A program made the translations under genes and the position numbers. A model generated the notes under the pieces. The model worked only from the letters and a program-made list of their open reading frames with translations. It did not search any database and was not told the origin of the DNA. A DNA stretch of 64,000 bases from Pseudomonas sp. MWU13-2105 (GTDB lineage: Bacteria > Pseudomonadota > Gammaproteobacteria > Pseudomonadales > Pseudomonadaceae). Of this stretch, positions 29,307 through 38,555 are shown piece after piece. Numbering within the stretch: position 1 is the stretch's first letter; each line of letters starts with the position of its first letter. The stretch covers positions 124,001 to 188,000 of the forward strand of contig NZ_JALLIY010000004.1 of assembly GCF_023242315.1 (NCBI RefSeq), given 5' to 3'.

Positions 29307-29749
29307 GTCTGTTGCGCGAGCGTTATCGGGTTGACCTGGCGGGGCTGCAAGCGGCCTGCGAGGCCAACTATGCGCGCCTGATGCGGTTGCTGCCGCAGAT
29401 GCGCGAGCAGCAGCGCGCGCGGCGCATTGCCATGACCCAGGGGGAGCAGATGCTTGGCGTGCTGGCGCTGGAGGTGTTGCAGGATAATCCCTACACCACC
29501 ACCTTGCTGGTGCGCCAGGAACACAGCCTGCCGTGGTTGCCGGTGCCACAGTTGCAGGTGCAGGTCTACCACGACGCGCGCATGGCCGAGGTGATCAGTG
29601 CCGAGCACGCCCGGCGCTTTCGCAGTATCTATCCGTATCCGAACTCGGCCATGCACCAGCCGGACGAAAAAGCCCAGCTCAATGTGTTTCTCGGCGAGTG
29701 GTTGAGTCACTGCCTGGCTTGCGGCCATGAATTCGAGGCGGTTCGTTAG
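29297..29749 (+). CDS. DUF1249 family protein
   Basis: A 150-residue conserved proteobacterial protein (YqiB-like). LQVQVYHDARMAEVISAEHARRF and NVFLGEWLSHCL are the family's conserved segments. No enzyme function is known. It overlaps the end of the ADP-ribose pyrophosphatase gene by 10 bp and precedes cpdA, the same order (nudF-yqiB-cpdA-yqiA-parE) as in E. coli, which supports all five calls. Confidence 0.88.
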   Translation: MVVSLLRERYRVDLAGLQAACEANYARLMRLLPQMREQQRARRIAMTQGEQMLGVLALEVLQDNPYTTTLLVRQEHSLPWLPVPQLQVQVYHDARMAEVISAEHARRFRSIYPYPNSAMHQPDEKAQLNVFLGEWLSHCLACGHEFEAVR

Positions 29750-29887
29750 GTTGTATCCGGTTAAATGTGAAGTGTGTCCGGTTCAGCCATTTCCTCTTTG
29801 CCGATTCCCCGACCATAATTGCCTGCGGCGCGATTTCCTAACCGAACCGTCCAATACGCCCCCCTCAGTATTTTGCAGGAGAGCCTC

Positions 29888-30706
29888 TTGCCGAGCCTAT
29901 CCACCCAGTCGACCCCGGCGGACACCGTGCTGCTGGTGCAGCTGTCCGACAGCCATCTGTTTGCCGAGGCGGACGGCACGCTGCTGGGCATGAATACCCG
30001 CGACAGCCTGCAACGGGTCATCGACTGCGTGCTGGCGGAACAGCCCGGGGTCGATCTGCTGCTGGCCACCGGTGACTTGTCCCAGGACGGCACGGTGGCC
30101 TCCTATCGGCAGTTCCGCGAGCTGAGCGAGGTGATCGGCGCACCGGCACGCTGGCTCCCAGGTAATCACGACGAGTTACCGGAAATGGCCGCGGCTGCTC
30201 ATCACAGCGACCTGCTCGAACCGGTGGTGGATATCGGCAATTGGCGGATCATCCTGCTGGACTCCGCCGTGCCGGGCTCGGTACCGGGCTATCTGCAGGA
30301 CGAACAGCTGCAGTTGCTGGCGCAATCGCTGAGCGAAGCGCCGCAGCGCCATCACCTGGTGTGTTTCCATCACCATCCGATTCCCATCGATTGTGCCTGG
30401 ATGGAGCCCATCGGCTTGCGCAATCCCGAGGCGCTGTTCGCCGTGCTGGACCGTTTTCCCCAGGTTCGCGCGCTGCTCTGGGGGCATATCCACCAGGAAC
30501 TGGACCGCGAGCGCAACGGCGTACGTCTGCTGGCCTCACCCTCCACCTGCGTGCAGTTCACGCCGGGCAGCGAGAATTTCAAGGTCGATGACCAGGCGCC
30601 AGGTTATCGCTGGCTGCGCCTGCATCCGGACGGACGGTTGGAGACGGCGGTTTCGCGGGTCCGCGGCTTCGATTTCGAGGTCGATTACGGCGGTACCGGC
30701 TACTGA
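29888..30706 (+). CDS. cpdA: 3',5'-cyclic AMP phosphodiesterase
   Basis: A 272-residue class III cAMP phosphodiesterase with a dinuclear metallophosphoesterase fold. All metal motifs are visible: D-x-H (LSDSH, about residue 19), GD (ATGDLSQDG, about 62), GNHD/E (LPGNHDE, about 92), the CFHHHP segment near 160, and GHxH (WGHIHQE, about 199). The TTG start at 29888 has AGGAGAG a few bases upstream and gives the length known for P. aeruginosa CpdA. It lowers cAMP and so limits Vfr/Crp-dependent expression. Confidence 0.93.
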   Translation: MPSLSTQSTPADTVLLVQLSDSHLFAEADGTLLGMNTRDSLQRVIDCVLAEQPGVDLLLATGDLSQDGTVASYRQFRELSEVIGAPARWLPGNHDELPEMAAAAHHSDLLEPVVDIGNWRIILLDSAVPGSVPGYLQDEQLQLLAQSLSEAPQRHHLVCFHHHPIPIDCAWMEPIGLRNPEALFAVLDRFPQVRALLWGHIHQELDRERNGVRLLASPSTCVQFTPGSENFKVDDQAPGYRWLRLHPDGRLETAVSRVRGFDFEVDYGGTGY

Positions 30707-30836
30707 TCACTTCTGCTTAACAGGTAGGAAACGTCTCAAGGCGAGTCAGCGCGCCGGAGTCAGGCTAAACTGCGCGTCTTTGCCTGTGCGCTGCCTGGCC
30801 CTTGTGTGCGGGAGCCAGCCAATGGAGAGAGATCAG

Positions 30837-31445
30837 ATGTCCGGTTCGATCCTGTATATCCACGGTTTCAACAGCTCGCCGCTGTCGAAGAAGGCCACTC
30901 AGCTGATCCAACTGATGGAACGCCTGGGCCTGGACGCGCAGCTGCGGGTACCGGCCTTGCATCACCATCCGCGACAGGCGATGCTCCAGCTGGAAACGGC
31001 GATTGCCGAACTCGGTCGTCCACTGCTGGTCGGCAGCTCGCTCGGCGGCTACTATGCGACGTGCCTGGCCGAGCGCCATGGCCTGAAGGCGTTGCTGGTC
31101 AACCCGGCGGTGGCGCCGCACCGGATGTTCGACGGCTACCTCGGTCCGCAGCAGAACCTCTACAGCGGCGAGACCTGGGACCTTACCGTCGATCACGTGA
31201 CGGCCCTGGCCGAACTGGAAGTCCCGGCCCCCCAGGACCCGCAACGTTTCCAGGTCTGGCTGCAGACTGCCGACGAAACCCTGGACTATCGTGCCGCCCA
31301 GCAGTATTACCGGGCCTGTGCCTTGCGTATCCAGGCCGGCGGCGATCATAGTTTCCAGGGCTTTGCCCAACAATTGCCGGCTTTGCTCAGCTTTGCCGGC
31401 ATCGGTGCCGATACATACCAGGCGATCGATTTCTCGCTGCTCTGA
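30837..31445 (+). CDS. yqiA: YqiA/YcfP family alpha/beta-fold hydrolase
   Basis: A 202-residue esterase-like protein. SILYIHGFNSSP at the N-terminus and the nucleophile elbow GSSLGG (Ser near residue 68) mark the YqiA family; a late GGDHSFQGF supplies the catalytic His. The ATG at 30837 follows GGAGAGAGA. It precedes parE as in E. coli. The substrate is unknown; E. coli YqiA hydrolyses short-chain esters. Confidence 0.9.
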   Translation: MSGSILYIHGFNSSPLSKKATQLIQLMERLGLDAQLRVPALHHHPRQAMLQLETAIAELGRPLLVGSSLGGYYATCLAERHGLKALLVNPAVAPHRMFDGYLGPQQNLYSGETWDLTVDHVTALAELEVPAPQDPQRFQVWLQTADETLDYRAAQQYYRACALRIQAGGDHSFQGFAQQLPALLSFAGIGADTYQAIDFSLL

Positions 31446-31506
31446 TGCCCTGACGCACGGAGCCTTGAGAATGACCCCATTCATAGACGACTGACGACGA
31501 GACCCC

Positions 31507-33411
31507 ATGGCCACTCCCAGCGCTAGCTCTTATAACGCAGACGCCATCGAAGTCCTCTCGGGCCTCGACCCGGTGCGCAAACGCCCGGGCATGTACACCG
31601 ACACCAGTCGGCCGAACCACCTTGCCCAGGAAGTCATCGACAACAGCGTCGACGAAGCCTTGGCCGGGCATGCGAAATCGGTGCAGGTGATCCTGCACGC
31701 CGACCATTCCCTGGAAGTGTCCGACGACGGTCGCGGCATGCCGGTGGATATTCACCCGGAAGAGGGCGTGTCGGGCGTCGAGCTGATCCTTACCAAGCTG
31801 CATGCCGGCGGCAAGTTCTCCAACAAGAACTACCAGTTCTCCGGCGGCCTGCACGGCGTGGGGATCTCCGTGGTCAACGCCTTGTCGACCCAGGTGCGGG
31901 TCAGGGTCAAGCGCGACGGCAACGAATACCAGATGACCTTCGCCGACGGCTACAAGGCCACCGAGCTGGAAGTGATCGGTAGCGTCGGCAAACGCAACAC
32001 CGGCACCAGCGTGTACTTTGCCCCGGACCCGAAGTATTTCGATTCGCCGAAGTTCTCCGTCAGCCGCCTCAAGCATGTGCTCAAGGCCAAGGCGGTATTG
32101 TGCCCGGGGCTGCTGGTCAGCTTCGAGGACAAGGCCACCGGCGAGAAGGTCGAATGGCATTACGAAGACGGCCTGCGTTCCTACCTGGTGGACGCGGTCA
32201 GTGAATTCGAGCGCCTGCCGGACGAGCCGTTCTGCGGCAGCCTCGCCGGTAACAAGGAAGCGGTGGACTGGGCCTTGTTGTGGTTGCCCGAAGGCGGCGA
32301 CAGCGTCCAGGAAAGCTATGTCAACCTGATTCCCACGGCCCAGGGCGGGACCCACGTCAACGGCTTGCGCCAAGGCCTGCTCGATGCCATGCGCGAGTTC
32401 TGCGAGTTCCGCAGCCTGCTGCCGCGCGGGGTCAAGCTGGCGCCGGAAGACGTCTGGGAACGGATTGCCTTTGTCCTGTCGATGAAGATGCAGGAACCGC
32501 AGTTCTCCGGCCAGACCAAGGAGCGGCTGTCCTCCCGTGAAGCGGCCGCCTTCGTTTCCGGAGTGGTCAAGGATGCCTTCAGCCTGTGGCTCAATGCCAA
32601 CCCCGAGCTGGGCATGCAACTGGCGGAGCTGGCGATCAACAACGCCGGTCGACGCCTGAAGGCGAGCAAGAAGGTCGAGCGCAAGCGCATCACCCAAGGG
32701 CCGGCGCTGCCGGGCAAGCTGGCCGACTGTGCCGGGCAGGACCCGATGCGTTCCGAGCTGTTCCTGGTGGAGGGTGACTCCGCCGGCGGTTCTGCCAAGC
32801 AGGCGCGGGACAAGGAGTTCCAGGCGATCCTGCCGCTGCGCGGGAAGATCCTCAACACCTGGGAAGTCGATGGCAGCGAAGTGCTTGCCAGCCAGGAAGT
32901 GCACAACATCGCCGTGGCCATCGGCGTCGATCCGGGTGCGGCGGACATGAGCCAACTGCGCTATGGCAAGATCTGCATCCTCGCCGACGCCGACTCCGAC
33001 GGCCTGCACATCGCGACCCTGCTCTGCGCCCTGTTCGTCCAGCATTTCCGCCCGCTGGTGGATGCCGGTCACGTCTACGTGGCGATGCCGCCGCTGTATC
33101 GCATCGACCTGGGCAAGGAGATCTTCTATGCCCTCGACGAAGCCGAGCGTGATGGCATTCTCGACCGGCTGGTGGCCGAGAAGAAGCGCGGCAAGCCACA
33201 GGTCACCCGATTCAAAGGCCTGGGCGAGATGAACCCGCCGCAACTGCGGGAAACCACCATGGACCCGAACACCCGGCGCCTGGTGCAGTTGACCCTGGAC
33301 GATTTCGAAGCCACTTCGGAAATGATGGACATGTTGCTGGCGAAGAAGCGTGCCGGCGATCGCAAGACCTGGCTGGAATCCAAGGGCGACCTGGCCGAGG
33401 TCCTGGCCTGA
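31507..33411 (+). CDS. parE: DNA topoisomerase IV subunit B
   Basis: A 634-residue GHKL-ATPase subunit of topoisomerase IV, which decatenates daughter chromosomes. The N-terminus reads LSGLDPVRKRPGMYTDTSRPNHL, with ATP-binding EVIDNSVDEA near residue 42 and GRGMPVDIHPEEG. The TOPRIM domain has FLVEGDSAGGSAKQARD near residue 420 and LADADSDGLHI near 492. Its length of about 630 residues, without the long GyrB insertion, separates it from GyrB. parC follows after 117 bp. Confidence 0.96.
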   Translation: MATPSASSYNADAIEVLSGLDPVRKRPGMYTDTSRPNHLAQEVIDNSVDEALAGHAKSVQVILHADHSLEVSDDGRGMPVDIHPEEGVSGVELILTKLHAGGKFSNKNYQFSGGLHGVGISVVNALSTQVRVRVKRDGNEYQMTFADGYKATELEVIGSVGKRNTGTSVYFAPDPKYFDSPKFSVSRLKHVLKAKAVLCPGLLVSFEDKATGEKVEWHYEDGLRSYLVDAVSEFERLPDEPFCGSLAGNKEAVDWALLWLPEGGDSVQESYVNLIPTAQGGTHVNGLRQGLLDAMREFCEFRSLLPRGVKLAPEDVWERIAFVLSMKMQEPQFSGQTKERLSSREAAAFVSGVVKDAFSLWLNANPELGMQLAELAINNAGRRLKASKKVERKRITQGPALPGKLADCAGQDPMRSELFLVEGDSAGGSAKQARDKEFQAILPLRGKILNTWEVDGSEVLASQEVHNIAVAIGVDPGAADMSQLRYGKICILADADSDGLHIATLLCALFVQHFRPLVDAGHVYVAMPPLYRIDLGKEIFYALDEAERDGILDRLVAEKKRGKPQVTRFKGLGEMNPPQLRETTMDPNTRRLVQLTLDDFEATSEMMDMLLAKKRAGDRKTWLESKGDLAEVLA

Positions 33412-33528
33412 TGCGCGGTTGCCCCGGCGGCGAACCACGGCTGTCGGCCCCGCACCTGTTGAATACCCCCGAATTCACCTGCGCGGCGCTACAGCCGCCG
33501 CGCCAGACTACGAACTGATGAGGCCCGC

Positions 33529-35787
33529 ATGAGCGACTCCCTTGATCTCAGCCTGGATGGCGTAGAACGCCGGTCATTGGCTGACTTCACCGAACAGGCC
33601 TACCTCAACTACTCCATGTACGTGATCATGGACCGCGCGCTGCCACATATCGGCGACGGCCTGAAGCCGGTACAGCGGCGTATCATCTACGCCATGAGTG
33701 AGCTGGGGCTGGATGCCGACGCCAAGCACAAGAAGTCCGCGCGTACCGTCGGCGACGTGCTCGGCAAGTTCCACCCCCACGGCGACTCCGCCTGCTATGA
33801 AGCCATGGTGCTGATGGCGCAGCCGTTCAGCTATCGCTACACCCTCGTCGACGGCCAGGGCAACTGGGGGGCGCCGGACGATCCGAAGTCCTTCGCGGCC
33901 ATGCGCTACACCGAGTCGCGGCTGTCGCGCTATTCCGAAGTGCTGCTCAGCGAGCTGGGCCAGGGCACGGCGGACTGGGTGCCGAACTTCGACGGTACCC
34001 TCGACGAGCCGGCGGTGTTGCCCGCGCGGTTGCCGAATATCCTGCTCAACGGTACCACCGGTATCGCCGTGGGCATGGCCACCGACGTGCCGCCACACAA
34101 CCTGCGGGAAGTCGCCAGCGCCTGTGTGCACCTGCTCGATGATCCGAGCGCCAGCGTCGAGGACCTGTGCAAGTTCATCCCGGGCCCGGATTATCCGACC
34201 GAAGCGGAAATCATCACCCCGCAAGCCGACCTGCTGAAAATCTACGAAACCGGGCGTGGCTCGGTGCGCATGCGCGCGGTCTATCGCATCGAAGACGGCG
34301 ATATCGTCGTGCATGCCTTGCCGCACCAGGTTTCCGGGGCCAAGGTACTGGAGCAGATCGCCGCGCAGATGCAGGCCAAGAAGCTGCCGATGGTCGCCGA
34401 CCTGCGCGATGAATCCGACCACGAGCATCCGTGCCGGATCGTGATCATCCCGCGCTCGAACCGGATCGACCTCGACGAACTGATGCAACACCTGTTCGCC
34501 ACCACCGACCTGGAGTCCAGCTACCGGGTCAACATCAATATCATCGGCCTCGACGGCAAGCCGCAGTTGAAGAACCTGCGGACCTTGCTGGTGGAGTGGT
34601 TGTCGTTCCGCGTCAACACCGTGCGCCGGCGCCTGAAGTTCCGCCTGGACAAGGTCGAGAAGCGCCTGCACCTGTTGGACGGCTTGCTGATCGCCTACCT
34701 CAACCTGGATGAAGTGATCCACATCATCCGTACCGCGGAACACCCGCGGGCCGAGTTGATCGCGCGTTTCGACCTCAGCGAGATCCAGGCCGACTATATC
34801 CTCGACACCCGCCTGCGTCAGTTGGCGCGGTTGGAAGAGATGAAGTTGCGCAGCGAACAGGATGAACTGCTCAAGGAACAGGCCAAGCTGCAAGCGCTGC
34901 TGGCCAGCGAAGCCAAGCTGAAGAAGCTGGTCCGCACCGAGCTGCTGGCCGATGCGCAAACCTACGGCGACGACCGGCGTTCGCCGATTGTTGCCCGTAG
35001 CGAAGCCAAGGCCCTGTCGGAAAACGAACTGATGCCGACCGAGCCGGTGACGGTCGTTCTGTCGGAAAAAGGTTGGGTTCGCTGTGCAAAAGGCCATGAT
35101 ATTGATGCCACGGGCCTGTCCTACAAGGCCGGTGACGGTTTCAAGACCTCGGCCGCGGGGCGCTCCAACCAGTTCGCGGTGTTTATCGACTCCACCGGGC
35201 GCAGCTACTCGGTGGCAGCGCATACCTTGCCTTCGGCCCGAGGCCAGGGCGAGCCTCTGACCGGTCGTCTGACACCGCCACCGGGGGCCAGCTTCGAATG
35301 CGTGCTGCTGCCCGAAGACGAGGCTTTGTATGTCATCGCTTCCGATGCCGGGTATGGTTTCGTGGTCAAGGGTGAAGACCTGCAGGCCAAGAACAAGGCG
35401 GGCAAGACCCTGTTGAGCCTGCCGAACGGCTCCAAGGTCATGCCGCCCAAACCGGTGGCCGACCGTGAGCAGAACTGGCTGGCGGCGGTGACCACCGAAG
35501 GCCGGCTGCTGATCTTCAAGATCAGCGACCTGCCGCAACTGGGCAAGGGCAAGGGCAACAAGATCATCGGCATTCCCGGTGAGCGCGTGGCCAGCCGCGA
35601 GGAGTACGTTACTGACCTGGCGGTGATTCCGGACGGCGCGACCCTGGTGTTGCAGGCGGGCAAGCGCACCTTGTCGCTCAAGGCCGACGACCTGGAGCAC
35701 TACAAGGGTGAGCGTGGCCGGCGCGGCAACAAGCTGCCACGGGGCTTCCAACGGGTCGATGCCTTGTTGGTAGAAGGTCTCAGTTAA
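33529..35787 (+). CDS. parC: DNA topoisomerase IV subunit A
   Basis: A 752-residue type IIA topoisomerase breakage subunit. The catalytic Tyr is at residue 127 in [10 protein letters not shown]. The quinolone-resistance region reads [15 protein letters not shown] with Ser87 and Glu91, the unmutated residues in Pseudomonas numbering, so no classical ParC quinolone-resistance change is present. The C-terminal beta-pinwheel is short, as expected for ParC rather than GyrA. A hairpin follows at 35851-35877. Confidence 0.96.
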   Translation: MSDSLDLSLDGVERRSLADFTEQAYLNYSMYVIMDRALPHIGDGLKPVQRRIIYAMSELGLDADAKHKKSARTVGDVLGKFHPHGDSACYEAMVLMAQPFSYRYTLVDGQGNWGAPDDPKSFAAMRYTESRLSRYSEVLLSELGQGTADWVPNFDGTLDEPAVLPARLPNILLNGTTGIAVGMATDVPPHNLREVASACVHLLDDPSASVEDLCKFIPGPDYPTEAEIITPQADLLKIYETGRGSVRMRAVYRIEDGDIVVHALPHQVSGAKVLEQIAAQMQAKKLPMVADLRDESDHEHPCRIVIIPRSNRIDLDELMQHLFATTDLESSYRVNINIIGLDGKPQLKNLRTLLVEWLSFRVNTVRRRLKFRLDKVEKRLHLLDGLLIAYLNLDEVIHIIRTAEHPRAELIARFDLSEIQADYILDTRLRQLARLEEMKLRSEQDELLKEQAKLQALLASEAKLKKLVRTELLADAQTYGDDRRSPIVARSEAKALSENELMPTEPVTVVLSEKGWVRCAKGHDIDATGLSYKAGDGFKTSAAGRSNQFAVFIDSTGRSYSVAAHTLPSARGQGEPLTGRLTPPPGASFECVLLPEDEALYVIASDAGYGFVVKGEDLQAKNKAGKTLLSLPNGSKVMPPKPVADREQNWLAAVTTEGRLLIFKISDLPQLGKGKGNKIIGIPGERVASREEYVTDLAVIPDGATLVLQAGKRTLSLKADDLEHYKGERGRRGNKLPRGFQRVDALLVEGLS

Positions 35788-35850
35788 AGCGGTTTAGAGC
35801 GTTCGTTCAGCCTATTAGCAGGAAGATCGCTACTACGGCACTGGAGTCAG

Positions 35851-35877
35851 GGCGCATATTCACGGATGATATGCGCC
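35851..35877 (+). terminator. Perfect hairpin after parC
   Basis: GGCGCATAT, a 9-base loop, then ATATGCGCC followed by TCTT, 64 bp after the parC stop. It is a plausible terminator, although the T-run is short. Confidence 0.5.
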
Positions 35878-35961
35878 TCTTGCGGCACCCGCCTGGCGGC
35901 GTGCCCAAACGAATTTTTGGATCAGACTGTGGCAGGGCCTTGTGGCGGCCACCTGGATGGG

Positions 35962-36669
35962 ATGATGACTGTTCTGCGCCTTCCTTTTATTGTGCTGTTG
36001 ACGGGCCTCTTGGGCCTGGCCGGATGCAGCGTGCACCAGCCGGTTTCCTTGTATCAGCTGGACAGCGGCACGCCCGGCCAGCCTCAGCAAAGCGCGGGGA
36101 TGTCGGTGGTGCTCGGGCCGATCTCCCTGGCCGATTACCTGCAACGTGAAACCCTGCTGCAGCGCCAGCCCGATGGCAGCCTGACGGCGGCGACCGACGG
36201 TCGCTGGGCTGGGAGCCTGTCGTCCGATATCAATCAGTTGCTGGTACGCCAGTTGGCTTGGCGCCTGGACAGCCAACGCGTGGTCCTGGCCCCGGCGATT
36301 GCCGGGAGCACCCCGGATGTGCAGGTATTGTTGTCGATTACCCGGTTGGACTCGGGTACCCGGCAACCGGCGATCCTCGATGCGCAGTGGCGTTTGCTCG
36401 ACCGTCGCGGGCAGGTGCGGGATAACCGCATCGTCCACCTGGAGCAACAGCACACCGGTACGTCGGCGGCACAGGTGCAGGCCCAGGGCGAGCTGTTGCA
36501 GCGCCTGGCCGAGCAGTTGAGCGTGGCGCTCAAGCCACTGGCCAATCAACCGCTGGTGGAAAACCGCAAGGCGCCAGCCCCGGCACCGGCCAAGCAGGCC
36601 GGGCCCGAGAAGCCGAAGATCCCGATGGCTTCGCCGATTCGCACGGATATGGAAGTGTTTCGCTTCTGA
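35962..36669 (+). CDS. PqiC-like ABC-transport auxiliary lipoprotein
   Basis: A 235-residue lipoprotein. The signal ends LGLAGC with the lipid Cys at about residue 22. It then shows the PqiC/YmbA pattern: YQLDSG, VVLGPISLADYLQRE, a WAGSLSSDINQLLVRQLA helix and a C-terminal domain with VDSGTR-like strands. PqiC lipoproteins hold MCE/PqiB lipid-transport tunnels at the outer membrane, but no pqiAB genes are visible here, so the partner is elsewhere or different. Of several ATGs, 35962 (MMTVLRLPF) puts the lipobox at the usual distance. The C-terminus is Pro/Ala-rich. Confidence 0.8.
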   Translation: MMTVLRLPFIVLLTGLLGLAGCSVHQPVSLYQLDSGTPGQPQQSAGMSVVLGPISLADYLQRETLLQRQPDGSLTAATDGRWAGSLSSDINQLLVRQLAWRLDSQRVVLAPAIAGSTPDVQVLLSITRLDSGTRQPAILDAQWRLLDRRGQVRDNRIVHLEQQHTGTSAAQVQAQGELLQRLAEQLSVALKPLANQPLVENRKAPAPAPAKQAGPEKPKIPMASPIRTDMEVFRF

Positions 36670-36680
36670 GACAGCCAGCC

Positions 36681-36716
36681 AATAAAAAGCCCGCATTCGA
36701 TGCGGGCTTTTTATTG
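36681..36716. terminator. Strong bidirectional rho-independent terminator
   Basis: AATAAAAAGCCCGCAT, a TCG loop, then ATGCGGGCTTTTTATT. A perfect GC stem is flanked by A- and T-runs, so it can end the PqiC-like gene on one strand and reads well on the other. Confidence 0.9.
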
Positions 36717-36759
36717 GGGTTTGTGTGTTCACGCCGGACTATCGTCATGCCTCGCCCCT

Positions 36760-36835
36760 GGAGCTGGCTTGCCGGCGATGAGGGGCGTGAGCCGTGCGGT
36801 GATCCAGCAGGCGCTATCGCCGGCAAGCCGGCTCC
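36760..36835. repeat. REP doublet of a second sequence type
   Basis: GGAGCTGGCTTGCCGGCGAT (36760-36779) and ATCGCCGGCAAGCCGGCTCC (36816-36835) form an inverted pair with one mismatch pair. The core (GCTTGCCGGCGAT) differs from the GCTTGCCCGCGAAG core of the other REPs in this window, so a second REP type is present. Confidence 0.75.
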
Positions 36836-36874
36836 CACAGATTTTGTAGTGTCCAGGGGCGGATCGTCACTCGA

Positions 36875-38422
36875 TCAGTTCTTGGCCCGGGTCTCGTGCA
36901 TCCGCGCCAGCTGGCGCTCGAGCATCGACGGATACGGCTCCATCAGGCGTTCCACGCAGCAAGCCCCCTCAGGACTGGCGATCGGGCGAATCCGCGCGCG
37001 CTGGCGAATCAGCGGGTCATCACTGATACGTCGCTCGACCAGCAGCAGGTTGCGGCTGTGTTGCGACAGGGCCAGGGCATCTTGGGCGGTTTCCGTCAGC
37101 AGCAGGTCGATCTGGCTCAGACCGAACAACTCGTCGCCCAAGGTCAGGCCAAGCTGCAGTTGCAGTGTAATGCCGCTGTCAGCCACTTCGATCTGCAACT
37201 GGTGGCCCAGCGCCCGGAGCAGCTCACCACAGCAGATGGCGTTGGTCAGGTAGTCATCACCGCTGTCTTCGGTATGGAAGAGCATCAGGGTGCTGCCGTC
37301 GTTCAGGGTGTGCAGCTCGCTTTCATACAATGAGGCGGCCTGGTCCAGGCAGTCGCGGTAACGGTCGAGCAGCTCCGTCAGGCGCGCGCGCGGCAGGCGC
37401 CGCAACTGGTCCTGGGCACCCAGCTGCACTGCCAGCACCGCGCTGTGCTGTGGCTGGCTCGGCACCACCGGCTGTGGCTTCACTGTCGCGCTGCTCGTGG
37501 CCCGCGGACTTTCCCGCAGGTCGGCGAACGGGTCTTCGTCGTCGTCCAGCTCATCTTCCACGTTGCTGACGATATGTCGGGGTGCCGGCTTGGGCGTCGG
37601 CGCCGCCGCTGTCTCGTCGAAGCTCGGGTCGCGCAGGTTGCGGACCTGGAAGGCCGTTTCGGCCTCCTCTTCCTCGACGTAGTCGTGCTCATCGTAGTCG
37701 ATTTCCGGCTCGGGCTCGGGCTCCGCCTTGACCGGGGCGAAGCGCGAATGCAGCTGGCGCGCGAGGTCGCCGATTTCATCCTGGCGCTGGGTGGCCGGGG
37801 TGTGTTCGTCCATGTCCCGCAGCCAGACCCGTAGTTGCAGCAGCGGCGTGGAGATATGCCGGCCCAGGCGCAGGCTCAAGGCCAGGGCCAGGGCCAGGAG
37901 GATCGCGCTGAGAATGCCCATGCTTTGCAGGCTGATGGTCATCGGTTGCTGGAACTGGGCCATGTCCAGGCTGATGCGCAGGTGCCCGGCGGTCACGTCC
38001 TGGAAGGTGATCTTGGTCTGGTACAAGCCTTCGGCTTCGCCCAGCAGGCCGTTTTTCGGGCGCTGGCCGGCCTCGGCGAGGATGCGGTTGTCGACGCTGT
38101 AGATCGCCGCATGGGCCACCAACGGGTTCTTCGTCAGGTTGTTCAGCAGCACGTTGAGGCTGAGTATGTCGTTGGACACCAGCAGTTCCGTGGCGGAGGT
38201 GGCCGTCTGGGTGGTCAGGCTCTGGCCGAGGGCATCGGCCTGCTGGTGCATGGCTTCCTTGAACTGCAATCCCATCACGCAGGCATAGATCACCAGCGCC
38301 AACGCGACGAGAATCACGTTATGGCTGGCAATGCGCAAGGCGAGCGGTACACGGCGGTGACGCAAGGCCCGGAAGATCAGCAGGAAGAAGTTATCGGTTT
38401 TGACTGGCGTGGGCCGGTTCAC
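36875..38422 (-). CDS. AhpA/YtjB (Smp)-like membrane protein
   Basis: A 515-residue inner-membrane protein with one transmembrane helix near residues 33-52, a periplasmic domain of about 115 residues, a second helix near 168-190 and a HAMP-like stretch (RHISTPLLQLRVWLRDMDE). An acidic, low-complexity linker (PEPEPEIDYDEHDYVEEEEAE) and a cytoplasmic domain resembling a degenerate nucleotide-cyclase/GGDEF-like fold follow. It fits the E. coli YtjB/Smp family (PF10144), whose gene is also divergent from serB. The function is unclear; 'haemolysin' names for this family are not supported by the sequence. Confidence 0.75.
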   Translation of the reverse strand: MNRPTPVKTDNFFLLIFRALRHRRVPLALRIASHNVILVALALVIYACVMGLQFKEAMHQQADALGQSLTTQTATSATELLVSNDILSLNVLLNNLTKNPLVAHAAIYSVDNRILAEAGQRPKNGLLGEAEGLYQTKITFQDVTAGHLRISLDMAQFQQPMTISLQSMGILSAILLALALALSLRLGRHISTPLLQLRVWLRDMDEHTPATQRQDEIGDLARQLHSRFAPVKAEPEPEPEIDYDEHDYVEEEEAETAFQVRNLRDPSFDETAAAPTPKPAPRHIVSNVEDELDDDEDPFADLRESPRATSSATVKPQPVVPSQPQHSAVLAVQLGAQDQLRRLPRARLTELLDRYRDCLDQAASLYESELHTLNDGSTLMLFHTEDSGDDYLTNAICCGELLRALGHQLQIEVADSGITLQLQLGLTLGDELFGLSQIDLLLTETAQDALALSQHSRNLLLVERRISDDPLIRQRARIRPIASPEGACCVERLMEPYPSMLERQLARMHETRAKN

Positions 38423-38555
38423 TGAGCGCGGCTCTTTTGTCCGTGAAGTTGACGCGCAGTATAACGAGAGGCCCTAGACCGGCAAAGCGCTGGCTGTGCC
38501 CGATGGTCAGTGAAAGTGGGTAGAATGCGTTTTTTTTAACGAGCGGGGGTGCGCT

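Noticed and set aside
31387..33438. 683-codon open frame on the minus strand opposite parE
   Set aside because: It is antisense to parE, with no independent start signal or recognisable domain.
33574..35751. 725-codon open frame on the minus strand opposite parC
   Set aside because: It is fully antisense to parC, with a low-complexity translation typical of a shadow frame.
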